Assembly: GCA_964035755.1 (NCBI GenBank)
Contig: CAXIVR010000014.1
Span: 53,203,034-53,267,033 of the forward strand
Length of the DNA: 64,000 nucleotides
Direction: 5' to 3'
Origin: Teleogryllus oceanicus
Lineage: Eukaryota; Arthropoda; Insecta; Orthoptera; Gryllidae
This document shows positions 12,501-26,092 of the stretch, piece after piece; the stretch's first letter is position 1; each line of letters opens with the position of its first letter. The notes beneath the pieces were generated by a model that saw nothing but the letters and a program-made list of their open reading frames with translations, did no database searches and had not been told where the DNA came from. The translations under genes were made by a program, and so were the position numbers.

Positions 12501-15500
12501 GCAAAAGTTAGAAAATTAATATATATTTCCTACATGGAAAAATTCTCAAAAATATTGAGGCATTTTGTTCAAAGTTATTGCTATGTTGTCATATTGTCGT
12601 GCTAGAAAACTACTTAATTGAAGGGAGTTTGCCAAGTCTCGCACAATACAAGCACTATTCACTACAATCACAGAGTTGAACTTGTTTCTGAAAATGTAAT
12701 TGAAATATTTTTTTATTTACCAAGATCTTTACAGGTATGTTGTAATGATCTAGGGCAAAGAAATCCTGTCCACCTTAACTTAAAAATGTAATGCGCCACA
12801 ATGAAAGAAACTTATTTTGTGAAGAAACCCCTGTATCAGACCAATGTTGGACAGTACTTTTATATATACCTACCAAACTTTGCATTTATAACCACTTGTC
12901 GAACTTAAATAATTCCTTATTTTTGCATTTATTTCATTATAATCGGAGCATTGAGGCAACGCGTCTGTCAGTCCAAAGCCCACCAAACGCCCTGATTCCG
13001 TTCAGGAAACACGTGGCACATGCTACCGCGTGCCTATTATTTAAATCCAATATAGACTTGTATGCAAGAGTATTGTGTTTTAAAGTAGAAAAATGTATTC
13101 AGTTATATGAGGAACGGTCAGGAAAAATCTTCATTATCTCAGAACTATGTCAGTGTGGGGAACCCCTTATTCCACTGAGACCTTCAATTACGAACGGTGC
13201 CAGCAGCGCCTCTGACCGGGAGGTCCGAGGTTCGAGTCCTGACGGCGGTAGGATTTTCGACACTAGCTTTTCAGCTAGGTCGAATTCAGTCGTCTGGAGA
13301 ACAATTCTAGCGGTCGGCTGCTCTGATCAGTAGTTTTCCGTGATTTCTCCGATCAACACCAGGCGGTGCCGGAGCAGAAACCTAACAACGTACGGGCCAC
13401 GGACCGCGCGCGATCTTTCCTTCCTCTTCCTTGTCTTATTCTCTCCCCTTACACACTAACATGCACTACACTACCGGGAGACCGGTCGGGAGCTTAGAGC
13501 TTGTTCCGGCTGGGGCGGTGCCCCGCTGGTGGGAGAGTCCTGGTTAGGGGGAAACCCCGCTAGTCGACGGTAGGTCGGCGCCGGATCTCGCCATCCAGCG
13601 GGGGGAAGATCGCCGCCTTCTCCCGAGGAAACAACATACACTATACTTACGGGACTAGTGACTTTGACGCGCCCGGAAACACCAACTACCCAACACACGA
13701 TTGGTGCACTGAAGCAACGCGTCCAAAAGCCAACCAAACGCCCTGATTCCGTTGCAGGCAACACGTGGCGCATGCTGCCGGTGGTGGGCCAGTACACGGT
13801 GTCGGACCTGGCGCGCGTGTCGCAGCTGTTCTACCAGCAGTACGGGCGCATCGTGCGGCTGTCGGGGCTGGTGGGGCGGCCGGACCTGCTGTTCGTGTAC
13901 GACGCGGACGCCATCGAGCGCGCCTACCGCGCCGAGGGCCCCACGCCCTTCCGCCCTTCCATGCCCTGCCTCGTCTACTACAAGAGCGTGCTGCGCAAGG
14001 ACTTCTTCGGCCAGCTGCCCGGCGTCGTCGGAGTGTACGTTTCGTCACTCGCCCTTCGCGATAGGTTTCATTCACAATAGATTTGCGCATGCGCATGTAC
14101 ATGCACATGCGCATGCACATGCGCATGCACATGCACATGCGCATGCACATGCGCATGCACAGATCTTCTGCGCATGCGCAGATGCACTAAAGTGATGCGA
14201 AACTTAAACTGCGCATGAGCAGAAGATCGATAATGCTTTAACGTTCGAGTGTTCACAAACTCTCTATTAAATAGCGAGTTTGTGCACGTTTTAGCGGACC
14301 GCACTATCCATCATCTGCGCATGCGCAGATGCACAAAAATGATGCGAAACTAAAAATTCGCAGGCGCAGAAGATCGATAATACTTCAGCGTTCGAGTGTT
14401 TACAAACTCTCTATTAAAAATAGAGTTTGTGCACGTCTTAACGGGCCGCACTATCGATCTTCTGCGCATGCGCAGATGCACTATAGTGATGCGAAACTTA
14501 CACTGCGCATGAGCAGAAGATCGATAGTGGTTTAACGTTCGAGGGTACCCAAACTCCTTAATGCAAACTTAAACGTAACGTAATGACGTAAACTTATCAG
14601 TAAAATGGACACTGAAAATAAGCAATCACAATGACGAATGTAACCTGGAACGGAAGTTAGGCCTAAACGATTGATCGATTTTTTTTTGTAGTATGGTGGA
14701 AAGATATTTTTTTCTTCGTGGTTTCTAGCTTTTTCTTCGATTTTCCTATCGACGTCTTTATATATAAATGCTGTTGTATTAGAGAGTTTGTGCACGCTTT
14801 AGAGGACCGCACTATGGATCTTCTGCGCATGCGCAGATAAACAAAAGAGATGCGAAACTTAAATTTCGCATGCTCAGAATATTGATAGTGCTGGAACGTT
14901 CGAGTGCTCACAAACTCTCTAGAAGTACTCGCATTTCCTTTATTTTAAAAATAAGGATTTTCTTGTCCCAAATTCACAAGTAATTCGTCAAACGTAATTA
15001 TTTTCTTCGCCATGTCAAGTGCAAGTCACAAGAAAAAAAAATTGCCAAATTCTCACTTGGAATTCACTTCTCGCATCAAAACCGTTTGAAAACTAGTTCA
15101 ATAAATAACAGTAACGAAATGACATAACCACAAACTACCTGAACACAATCTGAAATCCACATGTTTGTTTCTTTCGTGGTGCTCTCTGATTCTTCTGGTG
15201 CTTCTGTCTTCGGTGGAATTCCGATGTAAACTTAACGTAACAGCTTGGTGCTAGTGAACTCTTAAGTTTACGGATTTACGTCTCTGGTTCCGTCAAGGCG
15301 TTGTGAATGGTCGCTTAATAACTCACTTCTAGGTTTTGCGACTACGTTATGCTTACGTTTAAGTTTGCAATGTGAATAAGGCCTTATAGCCGCTTTTGCT
15401 TTTCCTTCCTATACTGTAGACTAGTAACATAGTGCGCCAGGAAAGTCTCTCCACACTGGGCTGAGTCAGGACCTCCTGTTAAAAAGGGCAATGAAGTTGG

Positions 15501-18500
15501 TACCAAACAGATTGCTGGGAAACAAATGAAGAGGACAACACTTTCAGCATCTGTTATGATTGTGGCGAAAGCGGTATTTACGTTTGCTTTTAATGACGTT
15601 GCTACCAACATAATTTTTGTTGAAAGCACGAAGGTACTATTGTGGAGAGACTTTCCTTGCGCGTTGTGGAAGTAATACATAGATCATTGGTGATCGCCCT
15701 AAGGATACTCAAAGCAGTGGGATGTCAGATTCTTTTACGACCCAGCTTTCGTTGGAGGCTTACCTCCGCCGCGGTCCTGAGCTGAGGTCCATTCGTGCAG
15801 GCGCGCCTCGCGGGCGGTCCCCTGATAGAGAGCGATTTTCCTAAGGTTGAGCCAAAGTGACAGCTAGTGCTAGCAACATGACTGAAGGTTCTGTGGTCGT
15901 CGTGCCCTCGAGCCCAATGAACTTCCTTTCTGCATTTGTTCGTTTGCAGTTGGCTAACTTGTAAATGGCTTCGACACTTACTTTCGTGACGTCCTCGTCC
16001 GACAAAAACATAGTGCGCCGCGAGAAATAATTGAAATTAGGAAGTGCAGTGTTATGTGCTCTTCTGTAAAAACTCTTTTTCCTTTATATATTACATTGAA
16101 TTTACTTTTTGTGTGATAAATATTATGTTTATTTTAAAACCGAGACTTGAATGCGAGATGCGTACCGATGCACGTGGTTCCGGCCTTTGTGCTGTTGTGT
16201 GTCGAGCTGTGATTGAGAGCTTTCTATTTACATTTGTGGCAGTTTTCTTTTCCTGGTTGTGAATGTTAAGAGATTTTCCACATATGTAATTAAATTTAAT
16301 TATTTTCCGGACTCGCGTACGTGCATATACATCAGCAAAACTATTACACTTCTAGATAGTGATGTCTTCTCAGAAGCCATAACCAAACACTTTACGAAGG
16401 GGCTGAACAGCTGTCGCGGCGGAGGGATACTTCTCTGAAATACATGTGATGTTCACTTGTTTTCGCGAACAGTCACTTTGGCTCATTCATAATGGATTAT
16501 TTCCAGCATGGGCTCATCCTTAGGAAAATCGTTCTTTACGCCTGGAATGTGAATTTGATTTCGCGGAGCGCAAAATCCTTCTGCTCACTTACGCTGCCCG
16601 TTCAGGACTTCCATTGAGCGAACTGCCATCATCCGCTGTATTGGCTCCTTTTCGCAATGAGAATCCTATACTTGGGTTTTCGAAACGTGGCGGGTGACAG
16701 GTCATTTTTACACCTCCCACGTTATAAAATGAATATTTTTAGTTCATTCGCGAACGTCCTTCTCAGCGGGGCACATGGCCTCAAACGTGTGGTTATCATT
16801 GTTTATGAAGAGTTCTTAACGACCATAAATGAATTTTTTTGCAGGCAGGTTAACGGGGTTTGGTCAGAAAAAGTTTACTAGTTGTTTGCCAACGTTTCGG
16901 AAAATTTTATTTCCATCATCAGGGCTGATATGAAAGAAAATGAAAAAAACACTGTTCATGAATAATAATACCATGAATTCACTTCTCGCATCAAAACCGT
17001 TCGAAAACTAGTTCAGTACATAACAGTAACGAAATGACATTAACCACAAACTACCTTAACACAATCTGAAATCCACGTGTTTGTCTCTCTGATTGGTCTT
17101 TCGTAGAATTCCGATGTAAACTTAACGTAACAGCTTGATGCGTGTGCACGTGCGTGCTACGTGTGTTTTTTGGTAACATTATTCATGAACAGTGTTGTTT
17201 TCATTTTGTTTCATATTAGCCCTGATGATGGAAATAAAAGTTTCCGAAACGTTGGCAAACAACTAGTAAACTTTTTCTGACCAAGCCCCGTAAACCTGCC
17301 TGCAAAAAACTTATCAGTTATAAAAATTCATTTTATAAGGCAGGAGGCATTTTATAAGGCAGGTCCCATCTCGATCAGGTTTTTCGTCCAGTTTCCCTGA
17401 TCCATTGAGCAAATGCTGAGATGGACCCTTGTTTTGCTTCTGGACATAAATGTAACTTCATTTTCTGTGCACGTCTTCTAGAATTCAGTGGGAAACACAA
17501 TTATTCAAATTATCGTTTCCATGTTGTCGCGGCAGGAAGTAATAAGAGCCAAAATTTATTGCTTATTTATCTTTGAAAATAATTTTATTACATGGGAGTT
17601 AAAACAAAATTTATTGCTTTTTATCTTAAAATAGATTTTATTACATGGGAGATTTTTTTCTCCCTTTCAAAAATTTAAAATTTAAGTAGTATATGACTTA
17701 GTGTAGGGATCACAGAATTTTGAAAATGTGCACACAATTCACTTTTCCCCATAGCACGTCATACGCAGTTTTTAACTGCTTTTTTTTGACGTAAAATAAA
17801 TAAATACAACTGAGTTGCTTCTTATCAGGTGTAAAAGTGACCTAATGGCATCCGCCACATTACGAAAACGCAAGTTGAATCTGAGTACGCGTGGAGGAGA
17901 GGAGGGGGCGAGACGTCGCGAGCGGCGCGGAAGAGAGCGGCGCAGGCGGTGAAGGGGAGGCGCGCGGCAGAGCGAGACGCGGCGCCGCCGCCGGCGCCTG
18001 TCACGCGTGGGAGGGCGCGCGACGCGCTCCCATTCCCACCGCGCCTTCCCTCTGCCTCCCAACGCGCTTCTCGCCCGCCGTCGCCCCCCGCCACCGCCAC
18101 CGCCCCCCGCACTCACCCACGCCACCGCCACCGCCACCGCCACCGCCACCGCCACTGTCATTGTCACCACCATAGCCACTGTCACCGCCAATGCCACCGC
18201 CACCGCCATCGCCACCGCCACCGCTACCGCCACCGTCATTATCACCCCACAGCCACCGCCACCGCCACGCCACCGCCATCGCCACCGCCACTGTCATTGT
18301 CACCACCACAGCCACCGCCACCGCCAGCCACCGCCACGCCACCGCCACTGCCACTGTTACGCCACCGCCACTGCCACCGCCACTGCTACTGACACTGACA
18401 CTGTCATTACAACTGTCACTGCCACCGCCACTGACACTGACACTGACACTGACACTGACACTGACACTGACACTGAGCCACTGCCACCGCCACCGCCACT

Positions 18501-21500
18501 GCCACTACTGCTGCCACCGCCACTGCGACAGTCCATCGCCACCACCACCGCTATCGCCGCCGCCACAATCCACCACCACAGTTCACCACCCCCATTACTA
18601 GCTCCTCTTTCTTCTCATTTGAAATTTTTTCTCGTCATTTTTTCTCATCTCAAAATTTCTTCTCATCTGAAACTCAATAAAACGGGCGCAGATGATTTTC
18701 TCCCCCATACGTCACATACAGTTTTTCACTAAATAAATAAATAAGTAAAAATAAAATTTTCCTCTTCCTCCTCCTCCTCCTCCTCCTCCTCCTCCTCCTC
18801 CTCCTCCTCCTCCTCCTCCTCCGTCATCGTTTCCCATCATTACCACCGCCACCTCCTTTGCCACCGTCAGCTTCAGCACTTCGACATCACCGTCACTGCC
18901 ACCACCGCCACCATCACCACCGTCGCCTCCGTGTCCACCTTCACCTGCGTTTCTCTGACTCTGTCCCTTCCTCCGTCTGTCTCCCAGCTCCCGCTCTCAA
19001 AACCATGTCCACCCCCTGCCCCCGCCTTCTCTCCCACTCCCCATCCTTCTTCAGACCCACCACCCCGTTTCCACACCATTACTCTGGCACTGCATCGCCA
19101 CTCTCTCCGCCTTCGCCCCTGCCTCTGCAACTGTCTCAGCCCTGCCATTACCACCGCACCACCTCGTCCATCGTCACCGCCCCCTTCATCACCACCCCAC
19201 CACCTGTGCCGATGCAGTCACCATTTTTTCTCCTCTACATCACCACTACCATCACCACCTTCGCCACCACAGCCGAGAAAGCCTTTCTTTGCCCGCTGCG
19301 CGCTCCAGAGCCGATTTCTAGCCACTTGCTGCACGCGTTTTAACCATTTGAAGAAACCGTGTGACTTTTTACTACCACGCAGAGCCGGTCGGAGCAACAC
19401 AGTGGCTAGCAGTGGCAATCACAGGGAGCAAACAAAATCGGAATAGCAAACTGTAAGGCAAACACGTAGTATTACCGAAGCTGAATTGAGGCCAGCAGCC
19501 AAGTGACTCCGGTTAGTAGCGGGCCATGAGCATTGGCAAGAAAGGAAAAACAAAAAATTGAAAAATCATCGATCACTGTGTAGTCGAGAAGATTCTAGAT
19601 ATTTCGGCTTTCTGTGCTTCAGATGGGCTATTGATGGAAAAACTGTCATGCGTAGGATGAAATAAAATGTTCTTGTAAATCTTATTGACTAGGAAACTTC
19701 TCAAACATTTTTCCCCTTTTGGGGACACTTAATATCTTGAAGCTAAAAATGCCTCTGTATGACCCTCCTTACAATATATAGCAGCTTTTTTAGATACGAA
19801 AGAACAGAAAATGTCACAGATATCCATTTGGCAAGCTGTATGATATAAGCATCCCTCATCTTCTGAAGTTGCTCCAGTGTTGCTAATTTTTCAAAATATG
19901 CTTTGAATCAATTCAATTCATCGTAATAAATGAGTCGCTTCCATTTCTAATTTTTATATTTAAACAATAATTTCATTTCTTCACAAAATTCAGTTCTTTT
20001 TAATTTTTTCAAATAGATTCATTTGAAATTTTCTCAATTCTGCCCGTCGCCTTCAATTTGGAACATTTTAGAATTCAAATCTGATGAAATAATAATTCGT
20101 CCTACCAATGAAAAATCGGAAACAAACGCAGTAAGCCAAAATGAGCAACTAATCAAAAGGCTTATTGACCACTGATGGAGAAAATTGAGTTTGATATGAA
20201 ATAGTGTAGATTTTAATATGGTCTACACGCTCCAGCTTTCAGATATCTTAAAAACTCATTTTATCACATTAAATTAAATGCGTTCTGAAGAAATCTGAAA
20301 GAAGAAGAACAAGAAGAGCGTATTCAAAACAATACGATTTCATTCAAAAAACTATACGATCTCATATCATTTTTTCCACCAGTGGACAATATGCGTTACG
20401 ATTTGTTGCTCATTTTGGCTTACTGTCTTTGTTTCCGATTTTTCATAGTTAGGACGGATTATATATTTTGTCAAATTTTAATTCTAAAATGTTTTAAACT
20501 GAAGGCGGTGGCCAGAATGCCCCAAATTTCAAATGAATCTGTTTGAAAAAATCAAATAGAACAAAATTTTGTGAAAGAGTTAAAGTATTGTTTAAATATT
20601 AAAGATTAAAAATGGAGTTCACTCTCTTTTATAATGATGAATTGAATTGCTTACGATGAATTGAACCTGAAGATGGATTCGTAGGCTTCCGCGGCCAGAG
20701 TCATTGTATTATCGGCTGTCCGCGATGAGCCGCATCTCAGCCAATGGAGCTGACGTTTCGGCCATCTTGTTGTGGCCTTCTTCAGGGCTATGCTGCTGCG
20801 CCTGGAGTCATTGTATTCTTGGCTGTCCGCGATGAGCCGCATCTCAACCAATGGAACTGACGTTCTGGCCATCTTGTTGTGGCCTTCCTCAGGACTATGC
20901 TGCTGCGCCAGGAGTCATTGTATTATCGGCTGTCCGCGATGAGCCGCATCTCAGCCAATGGAGCTGACGTTTCGGCCATCTTGTTGTGGCCTTCTCAGGG
21001 CTATGCTGCTGCGCCCGAGTCATTGTATTTTGGCTGTCCGCGATGAGCCGCATCTCAGTCGATGGAGCTGACTTTTCAGCCATCTTGTTGTGGCCCTTTT
21101 CAGAGCTATACTGCTGCAGCAGTATACTGCTGCTGATAATAGTATACTGCTGCAGCAGTATAGCTCTGAAGAAGGCCACAACAATATGGCCGAAACGTCA
21201 GCTTCATTGACTGAGACGCGGCTCATCCCGGACAGCCAAGAATACAATGACTCCGGCCACAGCAGCATAGCCCTGAAGACGGCCACAACAAGATGGCCAG
21301 AACGTCAGCTCCATTGGCTGAGCCGCGGCTCATCCCGGACAACCAAGAATCCAACAGAAACTCAAATTCCGAGATCCTTCCAACTGGTGAACACAGACTC
21401 CCCTCCCTTGAATTCTTGCGTGTGTGTTCTAATGGGAAGGGCCAATGGGGTGTGTCCTGCGCAGGCATGGCGAGGCGTGGCGCGAGTTCCGCACGCGCGT

Positions 21501-22269
21501 GCAAAAGCCCATCCTGCAGCCGCAGACGGTGCGCAAGTACATCCAGCCCATCGAGGAGGTCACCGATGTCTTCATCGGCAGGTGAGTCGCCTTCCTCCCC
21601 TTCACCACGTGAGACCAGGGCGACAACTACGACAGACGAAAGAGAGGAGGAAATATATTCATCGGACAGCATTCCGACTGCCTCTATTGACGAGATGCAA
21701 CGACGTAAAGATGAAATTCGGACTAACAACCATTTAAGATATAATTTACAGACCTGGAGCGGTAGCTCAGTGCATCAGCTTATGTCACTGCAGCGCCTCT
21801 GACCGAGAGGTCCTAGGTTCCACTTCAGACGGCAGCAAGAATTTCGACACTAGCTTTTCAGCTATGTCGAATTCAGTCGTCTGGAGGAGAATTCTAGCGG
21901 AATGGTTTGGAATGTTTTCCAAACCAATCGTGAACAATTGTGTCCTGGTGACATGGTGCATTGTCATCCACAAAACCTCCATCATTGTTTAGGAACGTTA
22001 AGTCTATTAATGACTGGAAATGGTCTCCAACAAACTGAACATAAACATTCAATGATTGGTTCAGTTGGGCCAGAGGACCCAGTCCATTCCATATAAAAAC
22101 AGCTCAGTGCCTTGTTGGCTCACTGATTTAGTTGTCACTGATTAGTTGAATACTCTTCAATTGCGTAGCGATCAACTTCAGAGCTTGCAGCTTCTGGACA
22201 GAAAAAAGTATTTCTGGTTTCTCTCCAGAAGTTGTTTTCAGCCTAGACACTGCAAGTTATAATGACAAC

Positions 22270-22303
<34 letters not shown>

Positions 22304-25300
22304 GCTACGCGATTGAATAATACTCGAGTTCATCAAGCTTAAGATATCCAAAAATTATGTTTTATTATTGTTAATGTTTTATTAGTGTAATTTTAAATCT
22401 TCATCATTTTATTTCACTGTTAATCTTAAGTATTTGCTGCCACAAATCTTTCTACTTGTTGACAAACATCTGGTAATGTCTCATGGAACCAGGAATCCCG
22501 ACTGAGAGACTCTACTCTACAACATATCGACTTAAGTTAAATCTCCGCATTCTTCCTTTTCCAGAATGCTCGAAATGAAGGACACCAAAGATGAAATGCC
22601 TGCTGATTTTGACAACGAAATACACAAGTGGTCTTTAGAATGTAAGTATTTCACACTTCAATACTTTAGGTAGTATTTTGCTTTCATTTTTTATCCATAT
22701 GATATTTATTATTTCCGGGTTAAAGTTCGAGAAGTGACTTGTATGCACCATTCATACACAGATTTCTATTTAATCTCTTTTTAATTTGTAAATGTTTAAT
22801 TTTATTATCGTCTACCGTTGAGGTTGAGCTACTCGTTGTACGTGAAGACCTTGAAGGTAAAGGCAACATATCCCACATCTTGAGCCTCTTCGACCAGCAT
22901 TCCATCCCGCACATGCGGTCGACGTCCTACTGCTTTTCCTCTTTCTACTTTCTCTCCATCCTACGTACAAACGTAGTACAGAGAAAGTATTGCTATAGCA
23001 GAAATCGTCGATTTTTTTTAAAAAAGGGAAACTCGCATTGGACGGATCTGGTAATGAAACATTGATAAATCTTGTTGATATATGTGATTAAGTTTTTCTT
23101 CAAAACTGATATTCTCCGAATGATCTGGAGGAGCTCAAATCCTGTGAGTTTGTAATAGATACTTTTCATTTTGGGGATACTTTACATGAAACCTCAACAT
23201 TATCAAAATTTTCTCAAAAATAGATCCAATTTTTTTAGTTAACTTTGTCCTCAAATAGAACAAGAACACTTAAAAATAACGTGGGTCTCAATTATGTTCA
23301 ACTCTGAAGTTTCAAAATTGCAAAAGTTCACAAATTGTTTCGGGGTCTTCCTATATCTGCAATGTTGAAGATAGAGATTTATCCTCAATGAAGTCTGTTC
23401 CTCAATAAAAACAGAAGTAAGGTCACGAGCAACTTTTCGAAAACAGGAGTAATTTTGGGGTAATTTTGTGCGAAACGTAGATAATTTCTAAACAATTATT
23501 TACACAAAAAAGGCTTGAAATTTATTATTTACATTTTTCTTCAGATATAGCAAAGAACGATGAAAATGGCGGAGATTTTATTTCCGACAGACACTCTGTA
23601 TTTATGGACATTGCATAAAAATAACATTTTCAAATTAATGTTTTGAAGGGAGCGATGTTTTCGTTAACAAACTATGTATTAAAATTTTAATTTTTTTAGA
23701 AAACAAGTAGTTTAGTGTAATTTCTGCTTGAAGTTAATTCATTTTATAAAAACGATTCCAATTTGTTTCTTTAAATTTTTCCTCGTGTACAGCAAAGGAC
23801 GCTTAAAAATTGCTTAAGTCTTATTTTTGTTGAACTCTCTGAATTTTCGGCAATTGCTGAAGTTAGAAATAACGACAGAAAGGATGTGCTCTCCGTACAT
23901 CACTTATTTCATGTGCCTTATTGTTACAGTTATTCACTTATCTAGCAGTGGACATTTTTATTACAGTAGGATAATCATAGTATGAGTCAATTTTTACGTT
24001 TATTCTGATCAACTCTTTAATTAATCTCAGCAGTCTTCATTCTAGAGGAGTTCGGCGTCTTTCCCCGAGCCGCCGTGGGTAGGCAACCAACATAACACTC
24101 CTGTTCGTCTTGAGGTTTCGCCAGGCGCTGGAGAAAAAGCAGACAACGATGAAGCGATCGCGCTTCGCAGTTCCTTTTAAATTATTCGAGTATCCATGGA
24201 AACCACAGACTGTAATCCAGTTATAACATAGACGGTACCTAAGGCTACTTGTTTTACTAGTTAAGCAGCTTCGGTGTTGTAATGGTTAGTGTAACGGGCT
24301 GTTATACCCAAGTTCGCTTGTTCAAACCCTACAGAAGACGTGGTTTAAGAGCTTTAAAAATTCTTCGTGCGCCTTCCTTAGGAGGGGAAGTAAAGCTGTA
24401 TGTATCATGTTGTAGATTTAGTGCATGTTACAAAATATTCAAGACTAAAAGAAGCCTCTGGGCAAAATTCAAAGTTACTATTTCGTTGTCCGAGTCATAC
24501 ATTCGTTCTCTGCTAGATGACCAAAGAAGTGTAACAAAATTTGCGAGATCAGGAGCAAGAGTAGGCCTGATGGCTTGGTCTTCGACATGTAATAAAGGCA
24601 ATATTGATTGATCGATAGTTTCCGAAAGAATATGAATCGTGAACAAGACATGTGCCCATTAGCTAAAACTCATGTCATTTATTGCAAAGAAAGAGTAAGC
24701 CTATAAATAATTATACAATGTAATTCAGCAGCAGGGGCTCTAGATAGGAGTTTTAGGTGTCTCCCTTGAAGGACCTGGACCTGCCCCAGCCATTTCTTTA
24801 AACGATAGTAATAAAGCTGAACAGAAATTCTCGATTTTGAAAGCAACTAGCTTTGACTTGCTTCTGTTTCGCGCCAACGAAGTTTTCACGCTTGGAATGT
24901 CATTAGTTCTCGCTGCGAGCTTTTTCCTTCAACTGTTTAGGGGAGGGGGAAGGAAAGTCATCGTTCAAGAAAAGTTGCGCGAGTAGTGTATGCGTTGGTA
25001 CTGTGAAAAACAAATGGCCGTTTCCACAGGCATCGGCCGAGTAGCGTTGGACGTCCGGCTGGGCTGCTTGGACCCCGACCTCCCCGCGGACTCCGAGCCG
25101 CAGAAGATCATCGACGCCGCCAAGTACGCTCTACGGAACGTCGCTATCCTGGAGTTGAAGGCCCCCTTCTGGAGGTACTTCCCTTCGTCCCTGTGGACGA
25201 AATACGTGAAAAATATGGACTTCTTCATCGAGTAAGCACAGTAGTATGATAATATAGTTTAATAATAATAATAATAATAATAATAAAATGATGATGATGA

Positions 25301-25343
25301 ATATGATGATGATGATGATGATGATGATGACGATGACGACGAC

Positions 25344-25401
<58 letters not shown>

Positions 25402-26029
25402 TAGGTCGGTTCCATTCCGGATCGCCGAGATCGCTAGTGCCATGGCGATCTCGGATGGAAGGATCGCGGGTTCGGGTCCCGCCTCGGGCATGGGTGCGTT
25501 TATACATGTCTGTTTGTGTGTGCCGTCCATTCATCCTTCATTATCGTCATCATTCTATTCCATCTTCCATTCCCCCAGTACTGACAACCCATGGGTGTAA
25601 AAATTGGAGTCAACCCCCTGATTAGTTACATTCATGACTTGCAACGTGATAAACTGATACTGAACCCGTGCAAGTCCATGACCTGTGTGGTCCAAGATGA
25701 CTTACTCGCGAGCTCAAAAAAAATGTAAGTAGGTATTTTGGGTTATTAGGTCGGTAGCCCGACTTCGCCGGCCAGCTACCGGTCTCTCCCATGCCTGGGC
25801 CTTGTTAAATTCACATGATTGTAAGAGTGATATGAGGCGAACATGACGTATCCTCTTCACGTAACTAGCAAGATCCGCCTGCTTGAGCTCTTCTTAGTCA
25901 CACAGCTACAGAAACTGGGACGATTTTAAAGAAGAGCGACAACTCTTATTTTTGCCTCAACCGGGAATCGAACTCAGAACCACATCACGGGAAGGTAGTA
26001 CGCTGCCTACTAGTCATCCCAGAGGTGTA

Positions 26030-26092
<63 letters not shown>

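Noticed and set aside
17772..18732. Long Pro/Thr/Ala/Val-rich ORFs on both strands
   Set aside because: Hexamer repeat translations with no splice context or conserved domain.
20697..21357. CRISPR-like array of about 107-bp units
   Set aside because: Units are contiguous, without unique spacers, inverted in part, and the genome is eukaryotic.
25131..25534. Poly-Ile, poly-His and poly-Ser ORFs
   Set aside because: Three frames of the same AAT/GAT microsatellite.
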